This document shows positions 8,147 to 20,081 of a stretch of 64,000 bases of DNA, piece by piece. How positions within the stretch are numbered: the first letter of the stretch is position 1; each line of letters starts with the position of its first letter. Under the pieces are notes generated by a model. The model did no database searches. It saw only the letters and a list, made by a program, of their open reading frames with translations, and had not been told where the DNA came from. Source of the DNA: JABDQA01 sp963759125 (GTDB lineage Bacteria; Desulfobacterota; Desulfobulbia; Desulfobulbales; Desulfocapsaceae); NCBI GenBank assembly GCA_963759125.1, contig CAVWXN010000008.1:248001-312000 (forward strand), in the 5' to 3' direction. Position numbers and translations under genes: made by a program.

Positions 8147-9652
8147 ATGACAGCAGAACAAGTGCACTGGTTTTTCAATATTTACCCGGCCATTTTGCTG
8201 CTCACTGACCTGACCATCAGAATCGGTCTGTCTTTTCGGGTAATAATGCGCAAAAGACCCCATGGTGTTACCTTCGCCTGGCTGATTATCATACTGCTCA
8301 TACCGTTTCTCGGAGCTATCGCCTATCTTTTCGTAGGAGAAAACCGCATTTCCGACAAACGCATTGCCCGGTCTCGACTAAGTCAGGATTATTATCAATA
8401 CTGGCTTAACACCTTGAAAAACAGGTCGCCTGTCAACTGGGACGATATGGTTGATACCTGCCTGCCGCTGCATAACCAGGCTGAGCGGCTCATAGGTATT
8501 CCTGCTCTGGCAGGCAACCGGCTTGAACTGATCGAGACACCGGACGATATTCTTGACGCCATCGCCAATGATATAAAGCAGGCCCGTTCCACCTGTCATC
8601 TGCAATTTTATATCTGGCAGGAAGGAGGAAAAGTCACTGAAATTGAAAACGCGCTATGTGCAGCTGCAGCAAGGGGCGTCACCTGCCGAATACTGGTTGA
8701 TTCCATTGGCAGTCAGGATTTTCTCAAGAGCGAACGGAAAAAAACTTTGCTGGAAGCCGGAATCAAGATCCGGGAAGCGTTGCCTGCCGGTCTGTTGAAA
8801 GCGTTTTTCGCCCGCATAGATATACGCAACCACCGTAAAATCGTGGTCATTGATGGGGAAATAGCCTATACCGGCAGCCAGAATATGGTTGACCCCCGCT
8901 ATTTCAAACAGGATTCGGGCGTCGGCCAGTGGATCGACGTAATGGTCAGGGTAACCGGGCCTGTGGTCGAAAGCCTGGCCGGTACTTTCACCAGCGACTG
9001 GTATCTGGATTCTGATGAGCAATTTATCCAAAGCCTCGAGGGCGAGGATACCTTTGAAAGTATCCGGCAGACTTTTGATGTGCACATTCTTGAAAAGACC
9101 GGTGAGACCCCGGTTCAGCTCGTACCGTCCGGTCCTGGGCTGGTACCCGAGGCCATTCATTCACTGCTGCTGACGACCATTTATTCAGCCCGGGACGAAC
9201 TGGTATTGACCACACCCTATTTCGTCCCTGACGACCCCCTGTTGACCGCGCTTAAATCGGCGGCCCAGCGAGGCGTAAATGTGACCCTGATTGTTCCGGA
9301 GAAAAACGATTCGAAGCTTGTCCATCACGCCAGCCGCGCCCACTACTACGAACTGGTGAAATCCGGTGTCAGGGTCATGCTCTTCAACGGTGGCCTGCTT
9401 CATTCCAAAACCATTACCGTTGATCGCGAATTTTCACTCTTCGGGTCGGTCAATCTCGACATGCGCAGCTTCTGGCTCAACTTCGAGGCTACTCTGTTTA
9501 TCTACGACCGTGATTTTGCCAGCCGGGTCCGTACAATTCAGGCCTACTATGAGGATCAATCCGTAGATGCCGAACTTTCTGAAATCGAGGGCAGACCGGT
9601 GATCAACCGGTTCAAGGAAAATATCGCGCTGTTGATAGGGCCATTGCTCTGA
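8147..9652 (+). CDS. cls: cardiolipin synthase
   Basis: The 501-residue product has two N-terminal membrane helices (residues about 10-30 and 42-64) with the PLDc_N signature, then two phospholipase-D HKD motifs: HRKIVVIDGEIAYTGSQN in the middle and HSKTITVDREFSLFGS near residue 420. Each is followed by the usual N-x-x-D region. Bacterial Cls joins two phosphatidylglycerol molecules to make cardiolipin at the inner membrane. The ATG at 8147 has only a weak ribosome-binding site. It is divergent from argJ and followed 31 bases later by a phosphoesterase gene. Confidence 0.94.
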   Translation: MTAEQVHWFFNIYPAILLLTDLTIRIGLSFRVIMRKRPHGVTFAWLIIILLIPFLGAIAYLFVGENRISDKRIARSRLSQDYYQYWLNTLKNRSPVNWDDMVDTCLPLHNQAERLIGIPALAGNRLELIETPDDILDAIANDIKQARSTCHLQFYIWQEGGKVTEIENALCAAAARGVTCRILVDSIGSQDFLKSERKKTLLEAGIKIREALPAGLLKAFFARIDIRNHRKIVVIDGEIAYTGSQNMVDPRYFKQDSGVGQWIDVMVRVTGPVVESLAGTFTSDWYLDSDEQFIQSLEGEDTFESIRQTFDVHILEKTGETPVQLVPSGPGLVPEAIHSLLLTTIYSARDELVLTTPYFVPDDPLLTALKSAAQRGVNVTLIVPEKNDSKLVHHASRAHYYELVKSGVRVMLFNGGLLHSKTITVDREFSLFGSVNLDMRSFWLNFEATLFIYDRDFASRVRTIQAYYEDQSVDAELSEIEGRPVINRFKENIALLIGPLL

Positions 9653-9683
9653 TCAATAGAGATGACTAATCAAGTCAGAAACT

Positions 9684-10424
9684 ATGCGCATCCTGCTCAT
9701 CTCCGATATTCATGCTAATGTCGTGGCGCTTGAGGCGTTAGCCAGGCGTTTCGACCCGAAAAGTTTCGATCTGATCCTCAACGGTGGTGACACGCTGGTC
9801 TACGGTCCCTTTCCAAACCAGACCATAGACTGGCTCAGAAATTATAAGGTTCTTTCGATTCTCGGTAATACCGATCAACACGTCATCACCCTCCTCCAAG
9901 GGACTACTTTCAAGAAACCGCGCAAGGCTGAAAAGCGGATCATGTATGGCTGGACAGCTGCTGAGCTCAGCATCGGCAATCGCCTCTGGCTGCTTCAACA
10001 GCCGCTATCACGGAACATAGAGCTACCCTTTAAAGAGGAGAGAAGAACTCGACAGTCGACTTTGACCATGTATCACGGCAGCCCTGCCGATCCGGATGAA
10101 TTTCTCTTTCCGGCTACTCCACTGTGTCGATTTATTGAGTTGTCGGAACTGGTGTCTTCCCCCCTGGTTACCATCGGCCACAGCCACCAGCAGTTTAAGA
10201 TTCAGGCAGGTGGAGTTAATTTCATTAATCCCGGCAGCACCGGCAGGATGTTCGACGGTAAAATCAGCGGGGGCTGTGCGGTGATTACGGTGGACAAGGA
10301 CAAGCTCGACATCGAGCTTCATCGCATCAGCTTTTCGGCCTCCGCCGTTGCTGCTGAAATCAGAAGGCATCGATTACCTCCCCTCTATGCCGAGATGTAT
10401 CTTCGGGGCCGAAAACTAAATTAA
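9684..10424 (+). CDS. calcineurin-like metallophosphoesterase (YfcE/MJ0936-like)
   Basis: The 246-residue product carries the metallophosphoesterase motifs in order: SDIHAN at 7-12, NGGDTLVYGP at 33-42, LGNTDQH at 61-67, and GHSHQQFKIQAGG followed by NPGSTG near 165-190. These coordinate two metals. Family members hydrolyse phosphodiesters or phosphorylated protein residues; the substrate cannot be told from sequence. It follows cls closely on the same strand. Confidence 0.88.
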   Translation: MRILLISDIHANVVALEALARRFDPKSFDLILNGGDTLVYGPFPNQTIDWLRNYKVLSILGNTDQHVITLLQGTTFKKPRKAEKRIMYGWTAAELSIGNRLWLLQQPLSRNIELPFKEERRTRQSTLTMYHGSPADPDEFLFPATPLCRFIELSELVSSPLVTIGHSHQQFKIQAGGVNFINPGSTGRMFDGKISGGCAVITVDKDKLDIELHRISFSASAVAAEIRRHRLPPLYAEMYLRGRKLN

Positions 10425-10535
10425 TAGTAATTATCATTTGCCTTGATTGACTGACCTCTGTTAGATTCTTGTATATTTCTGTTGCGGATTCCAATTGCAC
10501 GAGAGACCCTCCCCCCTCTACTATGGAGCCAGACC

Positions 10536-11447
10536 ATGGGTGACAAAGGCAAACAAGAGAGAAAATCGAAAAGCGTAAAGAGTGACACAAAGCTCCAGGA
10601 ACTGACCGCTCTGCGCAATGTCGATGCCAAGGATAGCAAGGATCGAACGGCCATCTGGATCAAGAATTGGCACCTCGCCTACGAATACGAACTGAGGCGC
10701 CTTCAGGTCGAATTGATGAAACTCCAACAGACAATGAAAGACCAGGGTGCGAGGCTGCTGCTCATTTTCGAGGGCCGTGACGCGGCCGGTAAGGGCGGCA
10801 CCATCAAACGATTTATCGCCCACCTCAACCCAAGGTATACCAGAGTTACGGCCTTGACTAAGCCCAACGAGACGGAAGGAACCCAGTGGTATTTTCAACG
10901 CTACATCAGCCATCTACCTGCCGCCGGCGAGATGGTGTTTTTCGATCGAAGCTGGTACAACAGAGCCATGGTTGAACCAGTCATGGGATTCTGTACAGAT
11001 GAGCAGAACAAACGCTTTCTCAAGGACGTACCGCTGCTTGAGGAACTCATCGTCAAAGATGGTATCAAACTTTTCAAATTCTACTTCTCTGTTTCCAAGG
11101 AAGTCCAGAAGGATCGGTTCGAATCCAGGAGTGAAGATCCGCTCAAGCAGTACAAGCTCTCTCCTGTTGACAATCTTGCTCAGAAATACTGGGATCAGTA
11201 CTCGCTGAGAAAATTTCAGATGTTGCAGGAAACCAACAGGACAATGGCGCCCTGGACCATTATCAGATCCGACAACAAGAAGCTGGCCCGAATCAATTGC
11301 ATCCGATACGTTCTGACTCAACTGGATTATGAAGGAAAGCTGCCGGCAAAAGAACTAAAGCCGGACCCGGAAATTGTCGTATCGGGCATCGATGAGTTGA
11401 GACACATGGAAGAGCATTTGATGAACCCGGATAAACTCTACGGCTAA
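10536..11447 (+). CDS. ppk2: polyphosphate kinase 2 family protein
   Basis: A single-domain PPK2: Walker A GRDAAGKGGTIKRF, lid and substrate motifs TKPNETEGTQWYFQRY, Walker B-like FFDRSWYNRAMVEPVMGF, and a C-terminal DPLKQYKLSPVD region. PPK2 enzymes transfer phosphate between polyphosphate and nucleotides; class I members act on nucleoside diphosphates. The ATG at 10536 is chosen because GGAG lies just upstream and the family N-terminus begins about here; an earlier in-frame codon at 10482 is less likely. It converges on the PII-like gene. With the CHAD protein it suggests active polyphosphate metabolism. Confidence 0.93.
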   Translation: MGDKGKQERKSKSVKSDTKLQELTALRNVDAKDSKDRTAIWIKNWHLAYEYELRRLQVELMKLQQTMKDQGARLLLIFEGRDAAGKGGTIKRFIAHLNPRYTRVTALTKPNETEGTQWYFQRYISHLPAAGEMVFFDRSWYNRAMVEPVMGFCTDEQNKRFLKDVPLLEELIVKDGIKLFKFYFSVSKEVQKDRFESRSEDPLKQYKLSPVDNLAQKYWDQYSLRKFQMLQETNRTMAPWTIIRSDNKKLARINCIRYVLTQLDYEGKLPAKELKPDPEIVVSGIDELRHMEEHLMNPDKLYG

Positions 11448-11477
11448 CGGCAACGTTTACGGCTTCGAGCTTACCAT

Positions 11478-11813
11478 TCAGGTATCACCAGATCTCATCG
11501 CGTTGAGCTGGCTCTCGAGCCCGATCACCTCATCCACCGGCAAAACAAAGGCTATTCCTGTGCCGGGTTTATGGAACTCACCGGCTTTTCGAATTGCTTC
11601 AAGTACCGGTTTCACCAGGTGACTTCCCAACAGAAACATGACGATGTCGGTCTGCGACTCAAGAGTCAGACCGAAAAAAGTCTTTGCTTCACGTATGCCG
11701 GTGCCACGGGCAGGAATTATCGTTGCCCCGGTCGCACCGGCAGCTTTTCCCGCATCCACAATCCTGTCGGTATAGTCCGGTTTAACGCTGGCTAGGATCA
11801 CCTTAAAGTTCAT
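11478..11813 (-). CDS. PII-like signalling protein
   Basis: The product of about 111 residues starts at MNFKVILASVKPDYTD and has the beta-alpha-beta order of PII proteins, with TGATIIPARGTG, TDIVMFLLG and a C-terminal GTGIAFVLPVDEVIGL that matches the PII C-loop. The region corresponding to the T-loop (about residues 37-55) lacks the uridylylated Tyr of GlnB. The start at 11813 overlaps the upstream DUF1538 gene by 11 bases. By position it probably senses a nucleotide or ion to control the two DUF1538 membrane proteins; this is inference. Confidence 0.85.
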   Translation of the reverse strand: MNFKVILASVKPDYTDRIVDAGKAAGATGATIIPARGTGIREAKTFFGLTLESQTDIVMFLLGSHLVKPVLEAIRKAGEFHKPGTGIAFVLPVDEVIGLESQLNAMRSGDT

Positions 11814-12603
11814 TTTCTTTCTCCTCTTCTTTCCTGCGGGGCTGAAATTTTGCATACCAGGCGGTGAACTGACCGTAAGCCATGACCGCAATAATCGGAA
11901 ACAGGCTGGCAAAAGCGATAAGGCCGAAACCATCCAGGGCCGGATCTCTGCCCGGAACAGCCTTGGCCAGTCCCAGTCCCAGGGCTGCCACAATGGGGAC
12001 GGTCACGGTTGAGGTGGTCACTCCACCAGAATCATAGGCAAGTGCGATGATCTGTTTTGGTGCTAAAAAAGTTTGCACCACCACTACCGCATACCCTGCC
12101 AAAATGTAGAGGTAAAGCGGCGTCCCTGTCACAATCCGAAAACACCCCAGTCCGATCCCGAGAGCCACACCAATGGCCACAACAATACGCAGCCCCCATT
12201 TATCTATTGTCCCAGCAGATACCTCGTTGGCCTTATAGGCAACGGCCATGAGGGACGGTTCGGCAATGGTCGTGGCAAAACCGATAGCCGCGCCGAAAAG
12301 ATATACCCAGCCATATTCTTTCCAGTCGGCCGTCAGATATTCAACACCTATTCCGACGATGAAATCCGGGTCTGAGAGTTGTCTGGCCATCGCTTCGCCC
12401 ACTGGAAAGAGTGCTTTTTCAAGGCCGATAAGAAATAGAGTGAGTCCGAGGATGACATGGCCGACACCAATTAACACGCTCCTCAGACGGGGAATCGATC
12501 TTCTCAGAACTACAATTTGAAAAAAAACGATCAGGCAGACGATCGGTGCCACGTCGCCAAGTGTCGCCAGAAGGACCTGAAGAAACTCGTAGAAGAATTT
12601 CAC
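11803..12603 (-). CDS. DUF1538 family membrane protein (UmpB-like antiporter subunit)
   Basis: A 266-residue polytopic membrane protein with about six to seven helices and the two DUF1538 signatures: FATTIAEPSLMAVA and YDSGGVTTSTVTVPIVAALGLG. It is paralogous to the upstream gene, sharing EPSL.AVA, GGVTTSTVTVP and LDGFGLIAFASLFP. A DUF1538 pair (UmpAB) has been reported as a two-component Na+(Li+,K+)/H+ antiporter in Halomonas. The pair is followed by a PII-like gene. The transport function here is inferred. Confidence 0.87.
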   Translation of the reverse strand: MKFFYEFLQVLLATLGDVAPIVCLIVFFQIVVLRRSIPRLRSVLIGVGHVILGLTLFLIGLEKALFPVGEAMARQLSDPDFIVGIGVEYLTADWKEYGWVYLFGAAIGFATTIAEPSLMAVAYKANEVSAGTIDKWGLRIVVAIGVALGIGLGCFRIVTGTPLYLYILAGYAVVVVQTFLAPKQIIALAYDSGGVTTSTVTVPIVAALGLGLAKAVPGRDPALDGFGLIAFASLFPIIAVMAYGQFTAWYAKFQPRRKEEEKENEL

Positions 12604-12610
12604 GTTCGTC

Positions 12611-13374
12611 TCAGTGGAAGATGATAATGCCGTAGCCCATTACAAAGATCATCGGAAAAAGACTGGCAAAGGCAATCAGGCCGAAGCCATCGATCAGGGG
12701 ATTACGTCCCCTGATAATGGTGGCCAAACCAACACCCAAGGCGGTCACCAACGGTACTGTTACCGTTGAGGTGGTGACTCCCCCTGCATCATAGGCGATG
12801 CCGATGATCTCCCTGGGGGCAAATGGGGTTATTGCCATGACACAGCAGTAGCCGCCAATGATCAGATAGTGGAGCGGTATTCCTTTCAATATCCTGAAGA
12901 CACCGACAACCACGGCCAGCCCGACGGAGACGGCCACGGAGATCCTCAGGCCGTTGGAGTAGGAATCAAGTGATTCCAGGTCGGGATCGATCAGATTGGA
13001 AGCTGCGGCAATGGAGGCAGATTTATTGGCGACGGCAATAAGCGACGGCTCGGCAACGGTGGTGGTGAAACCGAGCCCGAAAGAAAAGAGCAGCAGCCAG
13101 AAAACGGAGCCCTTTCGAGCCAGGGCCTCGGCAAGCGTCTCGCCGATGGGAAACAGGCCGGTCTCCAGGCCCTGAATGAAAAGGCTCAGACCTAAAACCA
13201 CAAGCAGAAAACCAAAGAGGATGTCGGCGATGGCTGGAAGTGGCTGCTTGATGACCGCCACCTGGAAGAAAACAATAACCACGACAATGGGGAGCAGATC
13301 CATGACTGAGCCCCTAAGCCTTTGGGCAGCGGCGCTCAGCACCTGGAATGCTGCCCTGGTTGTCGTGCTCCTCT

Positions 13375-13378
<4 letters not shown>
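12611..13378 (-). CDS. DUF1538 family membrane protein (UmpA-like antiporter subunit)
   Basis: A 255-residue DUF1538 protein with FTTTVAEPSLIAVANKS and YDAGGVTTSTVTVPLVTALGVG. The start is a TTG at 13378 that overlaps the secA stop (TTGA). It is preferred over the internal ATG near 13303 because it keeps an N-terminal helix that matches the paralogue. It lies 7 bases before the second DUF1538 gene. The two probably form one heteromeric cation/proton antiporter. Confidence 0.86.
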
Positions 13379-15924
<2,546 letters not shown>

Positions 15925-16050
15925 CGTAACCGGATAGTTGAGTATTGAAAAAAAAGGCTGTGGCGACCGGCATAGTATACACGATCCATCATTTTCGCAA
16001 TGATCACTGGCAGATCAGGAGCCAGGGAACAGTGGCTTCTAGACAGCGGC

Positions 16051-16506
16051 TTACGGAACCTGAAACATCAATGCGTCTTCGTCACAGTCAGGAAACATTG
16101 CACAATGAATGCAGTCAGACCAGATTTTGTGAGGCAGTTCACGTTTGTCGATATCCTCGAACCCCAACTTCTCGAAGAAACCGGGCTGATAAGTCAGGGT
16201 GAATACCCTGGTAATGCCGTATTCCGCCGCCTCGGTCAGACAGCTCTTGACGAGTTCGGTGCCGACACCCCGGCCCTGGCCGTTTTCCAGCACCGCCAGT
16301 GAACGAACCTCGGCCAGATTGTCCCAGCAGATATGTAGAGAACAGACTCCAGATATGGTTTTACCGTCCTCATCCCAGACCACAAAATCCCGCAAATGGT
16401 CATAAAGAGAGCTGATCGAGCGCCCCAAAAGCAATTTTTTATCAGCGTATTCCTGCAATAAGCTGTGGATCTGCCGCACATCATTCATTCGAGCTTTTCG
16501 TATCAT
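16051..16506 (-). CDS. GNAT acetyltransferase, short N-acetylglutamate synthase-like
   Basis: A 151-residue GNAT domain: core VRSLAVLENGQGRGVGTEL (acetyl-CoA loop Q-G-R-G-V-G), then FFEKLGFEDIDKRELPHKIW. The C-terminus has a Cys cluster (C-x2-C-x5-C) ending in DCDE, a feature of short ArgA-like N-acetylglutamate synthases that lack the amino-acid kinase domain. Such enzymes prime arginine biosynthesis. The gene lies in the argS-secA run. Start codon ATG at 16506; ribosome-binding site weak. Confidence 0.85.
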   Translation of the reverse strand: MIRKARMNDVRQIHSLLQEYADKKLLLGRSISSLYDHLRDFVVWDEDGKTISGVCSLHICWDNLAEVRSLAVLENGQGRGVGTELVKSCLTEAAEYGITRVFTLTYQPGFFEKLGFEDIDKRELPHKIWSDCIHCAMFPDCDEDALMFQVP

Positions 16507-16541
16507 CGTTGCCCAATAATTTATTGACCGCCCGGACGAAT

Positions 16542-16781
16542 CTAAGGCTTTATCTTTTTTTTCTCTTCCAGATGAATCACGGCTTGTTCCTGCTGAACAG
16601 TTCCGGCTTTAAACCCGGTGACCACTGGGTCTGAAGGTTTCAACAGACTTTGTCCGGCCCACACCCCAAAGATGAACATCCACAGGAATATGCAAAAACA
16701 GACAATTCCAATCGACCCAATACCGCTGCGGGACAGTTCGAATTTTATTTTGGTCTTCCGTGGTTTCTTCTTAGTTGCCAT
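16542..16781 (-). CDS. small single-pass membrane protein of unknown function
   Basis: The 79-residue product has a basic N-terminus (MATKKKPRKTKIKFELSR), one membrane helix at about residues 21-44 and a short C-terminal tail rich in Lys and Glu. This layout resembles the N-terminal anchor of SPOR-domain proteins that often follow argS, but no SPOR domain is present. It starts one base after the argS stop, so it is co-transcribed with argS. No function can be assigned. Confidence 0.7.
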   Translation of the reverse strand: MATKKKPRKTKIKFELSRSGIGSIGIVCFCIFLWMFIFGVWAGQSLLKPSDPVVTGFKAGTVQQEQAVIHLEEKKKIKP

Positions 16782-16782
16782 T

Positions 16783-18441
16783 TCACATCTTTTCAGGTGC
16801 GCTCAGCCCCACTAATTTCAAACCGTTTCCAAACACGGTTCGCAAGCCACTAATCAGACACAGTCGGCTTCTGCTGAGCGCACCATCGTCTGAAATAACT
16901 TTGTGCTTGTTATAATAGCTGTGGAACAGGCCGGCAAGTTCCATTAAATAAAAAATCACCCGGTAGGGCTCGAGATCCATGGTACAGCTTTCAATCAGGG
17001 TCGGAAAAGATCCCATCTGTTTGAGCAGCCCGACTTCTTCGGGTTCCACTAACAGAGACAGATCGGCATCTGCCGTTGTCGGCAGCACGACTCCCTTTTC
17101 GACAGCTTGGCGCAGAATTGAACAGACCCGGGCATGGGCGTACTGCACATAATAGACCGGATTTTCCTGACTTTCCTTGGTGGCCAGATCCAGATCGAAT
17201 TCGAGCTGGCTGTCTGGTTTTCGCATCATGAAAAAGAACCGGGCCGCATCGACGCCCACTTCGTCAAGCAACTCATCTACAGTTATGAAATTGGCTTTGC
17301 GGGTGGACATTTTCACCTGCTTGCCGTCCCGCATCAGGGTTACGAACTGGTGCAGTATCACGGTGATTTTCGCTGAATCATAGCCCAGCGCTTCCACTCC
17401 GGCCTTCACGTCGGGCACGGTAGCGATATGATCTGAGCCGAAGATATCCACCAGCCAGTCGAAGTTGCGTCGAAATTTCTCCCGGTGATAGGCTATGTCC
17501 GGCAGCCGGTAGGTCGGCTCACCGCTGCTCTTGATAATGACCCTGTCTTTTTCCTGACCAAGTTCGCTGGTCTTGAACCAGGTGGCCCCATCCTTTTCGT
17601 AGACCAGCCCCTTGTCAGTAAGCTCTTTGATCACCGAATCCACATGTCCGTTCTCGTAGAGCGACTGTTCGTTATAATAGTTGTCAAAGGTGATATCCAT
17701 CCGCTTCAGGGTGGTGGAGATGTCTTCGAAAATTGTTTGTTCGGCCGCCTGCTTGAACGGATCAACAGATCCATTGTCAACCAGAGATTGACCTTGCGTT
17801 TCGATCAGTTTCCTGGCGATATCGTAGATGTACTCTCCCTGATATCCGTCTTCGGGAAACTCATAATCCCGATCCAGTAACTCCAGGTAGCGCGCTCGGA
17901 CAGATTCGCCAAGCACCCGCATCTGCCTGCCGGCATCATTGTAATAATATTCCCTATAAACGTCATGGCCGGTTGCTTCGAGAAGCCGGGCGATGCCATC
18001 ACCCAGGATCGCCTGGCGGCCATGGCCGATCGACAGCGGTCCGGTCGGATTGGCGCTGACAAATTCGACCATGACCCGCCTGTTTCCACCGATGTCTGAC
18101 CTGCCATACAATTCCTGCTGGTCCTCGATCTCTTTGAGAAGCTGCTGCCAAACCGATTCTTTTATGGTCACATTGACAAAGCCGGGTCCGGCTATCTCAA
18201 CTCTGTCGATAAGCTCCTGCTCATCTTTGAGCCGTTCTATGACCAGGGCGGCAATTTCACGGGGATTTTTCTTTTCGATACCAGCCAGAACCAAGGCCAT
18301 GTTGGTGGAGAAATCACCCTGGTTCTCATGCTTGGGAACCTCCACCGTATATTTATCCGCCGCAGCATCCGACCACTGGCCTTCGCGCACTCCAGCGCGA
18401 AAGCAATCGTCTATGATCTCCTTCAAACGAGTACGAATCAT
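16783..18441 (-). CDS. argS: arginyl-tRNA synthetase
   Basis: A complete 552-residue class I arginyl-tRNA synthetase. The HIGH-type motif is SANPTGPLSIGHGRQA at about 129-144 and the KMSK-type motif is KQVKMSTRKAN at about 373-383. The C-terminal DALR anticodon-binding domain includes YAHARVCSIL and LFHSYYNKHKV. It charges tRNA-Arg in the cytoplasm. Its ATG overlaps the alr stop (ATGA), showing translational coupling with alr. Confidence 0.97.
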   Translation of the reverse strand: MIRTRLKEIIDDCFRAGVREGQWSDAAADKYTVEVPKHENQGDFSTNMALVLAGIEKKNPREIAALVIERLKDEQELIDRVEIAGPGFVNVTIKESVWQQLLKEIEDQQELYGRSDIGGNRRVMVEFVSANPTGPLSIGHGRQAILGDGIARLLEATGHDVYREYYYNDAGRQMRVLGESVRARYLELLDRDYEFPEDGYQGEYIYDIARKLIETQGQSLVDNGSVDPFKQAAEQTIFEDISTTLKRMDITFDNYYNEQSLYENGHVDSVIKELTDKGLVYEKDGATWFKTSELGQEKDRVIIKSSGEPTYRLPDIAYHREKFRRNFDWLVDIFGSDHIATVPDVKAGVEALGYDSAKITVILHQFVTLMRDGKQVKMSTRKANFITVDELLDEVGVDAARFFFMMRKPDSQLEFDLDLATKESQENPVYYVQYAHARVCSILRQAVEKGVVLPTTADADLSLLVEPEEVGLLKQMGSFPTLIESCTMDLEPYRVIFYLMELAGLFHSYYNKHKVISDDGALSRSRLCLISGLRTVFGNGLKLVGLSAPEKM

Positions 18442-19556
18442 ATTAAAAATTCTCTATGGTTATTGTTGCCGAGAGCACAGAGTACTTCGTAACTGATGGT
18501 CTCACTCCACCCACCGATCTCGTCGGCATCTATGGTTTCATTTCCCTGGCTGCCCAGCAGCACAACCTCGTCACCTACGGCAACGTTTTCAATACCACTG
18601 ATATCAGCCATGCACATGTTCATGCAGATCCTGCCTCTGATCGGTGCCCGTCGCCCCTGGATCAGAACTTCAGCTTTATTTGACATGGTTCTGAAATAGC
18701 CGTCGCTGTAGCCAATAGGCAGCACCGCCAGTCTGGTTTCCCGCTCGGTTATGTAGGTGTGGCCATAGCTGATACCGGTGCCGGGGCCAACCATTTTGAT
18801 CTGGATAATGCGGGTTGTGCATTTCATGGCTGGCCGCAATCCCTGGTCGAAAGCACCCTCCCGCCCCTTACGGCCGTCAGGATAATAACCGTAGAGGGAA
18901 ATACCAATCCTTACCATATCGCCATGGGAACCAGGCTGATACAACAGACCGCCCGAATTACAGATAGATCTGACCAGCGGCTGGGTAGTATAATGATGGT
19001 CATCTATCTTGTAGAATGTACCCGCCACCAGTTCAGAATTACCAGATTGACGATCGTCACTGCAGGGAAAATGACTCATGAGACCGCGGGGCCTGATGGC
19101 AAGAGCCCTGCATCTCTCGAAAACCTCACCACCATCCGCAGGTGAGAAACCGAGCCGGCTCATTCCACAGTCGAATTTAAGGTACACATTGAGATCGATA
19201 TTTCTCTTCTTTTGGGTTTCCGAAATTCGCTCAAGATCTTCAATAGTAAAGACTACCGGGGTCAGTTTGTGGGTAAACAAATAGTCTGCGTCAAAGGGAT
19301 CGAACCCCAGAAAAATGAAAATTTCACCGTTGCATCCAGCTTCACGAAGCGCCACCCCCTCAGACACTTCAGCCACACCAAAAAGGGAGCAACCGTTGGT
19401 GCCCAAGAGATTGGCAACCTGAGTCATGGAGTGACCGTAAGCGTCACTTTTGACCATCGCCATCAACCTTACCCCAGGCGCAGTTTTACTGAGCAGGTAG
19501 TGATAATTATGGGCCAGGGCTGCGGGATCTACGATTACCTTATTAAACGAAGTCAT
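18438..19556 (-). CDS. alr: alanine racemase
   Basis: The 372-residue product has the PLP-lysine motif AMVKSDAYGHS (K35) near the N-terminus and the catalytic Tyr region ISYGHTYI in the C-terminal domain, plus RIGISLYGYYPDG at the phosphate-binding site and IRGRICMNMCMADIS. It makes D-alanine for peptidoglycan. It is followed without a gap by argS and preceded by a small membrane-protein gene 10 bases upstream. Confidence 0.96.
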   Translation of the reverse strand: MTSFNKVIVDPAALAHNYHYLLSKTAPGVRLMAMVKSDAYGHSMTQVANLLGTNGCSLFGVAEVSEGVALREAGCNGEIFIFLGFDPFDADYLFTHKLTPVVFTIEDLERISETQKKRNIDLNVYLKFDCGMSRLGFSPADGGEVFERCRALAIRPRGLMSHFPCSDDRQSGNSELVAGTFYKIDDHHYTTQPLVRSICNSGGLLYQPGSHGDMVRIGISLYGYYPDGRKGREGAFDQGLRPAMKCTTRIIQIKMVGPGTGISYGHTYITERETRLAVLPIGYSDGYFRTMSNKAEVLIQGRRAPIRGRICMNMCMADISGIENVAVGDEVVLLGSQGNETIDADEIGGWSETISYEVLCALGNNNHREFLI

Positions 19557-19566
19557 GGTAGTATTC

Positions 19567-19998
19567 TTACCTGTTCCAATAAACCCATTGCCGCCAACCG
19601 TAGCGACTCGAATAGAGCAGGGACCAGCCTATCGCTACACAGACCGTACCGATCAGTGCAGCTGGCACCGGACTCATCCGGATAATGACTCCGAGCAGCA
19701 TCATGGCCAGCACCAGTAACCAGGTCCTCCAGGAGTAAACTGCGCCAATACAGGTATTGTCGCCAAAGCGCTTGATCCTCTCCACCCCTTTCTCTGCCGA
19801 CTTATTCAGTATTAGATAAGATTTCAAACTGCCGAGAATAATACCTACGATCGTCAGAGGCAACAGTTTGTCCTGGGCGAGATAACCAATTCCGCGGTAG
19901 AGGAGCAGAAGGCCGATGACCGTCCACAGGATCGAGGCACATAACAGATGTGCCCGGGGTGAGACACCCGGTTTAAATCTGGTTAACCAGTGGGACAT
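19567..19998 (-). CDS. hypothetical membrane protein with four predicted helices
   Basis: A 143-residue protein with hydrophobic segments at about 18-37, 43-61, 89-107 and 110-128. A conserved-looking KSAEKGVERIKRFGDNTC loop separates the two helix pairs. I do not recognise the family with certainty. It is the first gene of the alr-argS-secA run, 10 bases ahead of alr. No ligand or catalytic motif is evident. Confidence 0.75.
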   Translation of the reverse strand: MSHWLTRFKPGVSPRAHLLCASILWTVIGLLLLYRGIGYLAQDKLLPLTIVGIILGSLKSYLILNKSAEKGVERIKRFGDNTCIGAVYSWRTWLLVLAMMLLGVIIRMSPVPAALIGTVCVAIGWSLLYSSRYGWRQWVYWNR

Positions 19999-20023
19999 TT
20001 GCTTGCCGGCAGCATAAAAAAGT

Positions 20024-20056
20024 TAAGCCCATCACCCAGAGAGGGTGATGGGCTTA
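20024..20056 (-). terminator. rho-independent terminator of the ferredoxin gene
   Basis: A perfect 14-bp inverted repeat (TAAGCCCATCACCC at 20024-20037 and its complement at 20043-20056) encloses the 5-base loop AGAGA. On the minus strand it is followed by a run of six T (complement of the A-run at 20016-20021). It lies 25 bases after the ferredoxin stop and before the alr-argS run. Confidence 0.9.
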
Positions 20057-20081
20057 GGGACAAAATCGTCTTGAGATAAGA

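Noticed and set aside
16542..16781. Truncated SPOR-domain protein by frameshift
   Set aside because: No SPOR-like sequence appears in the other frames before the next gene, so it is kept as a small intact protein.
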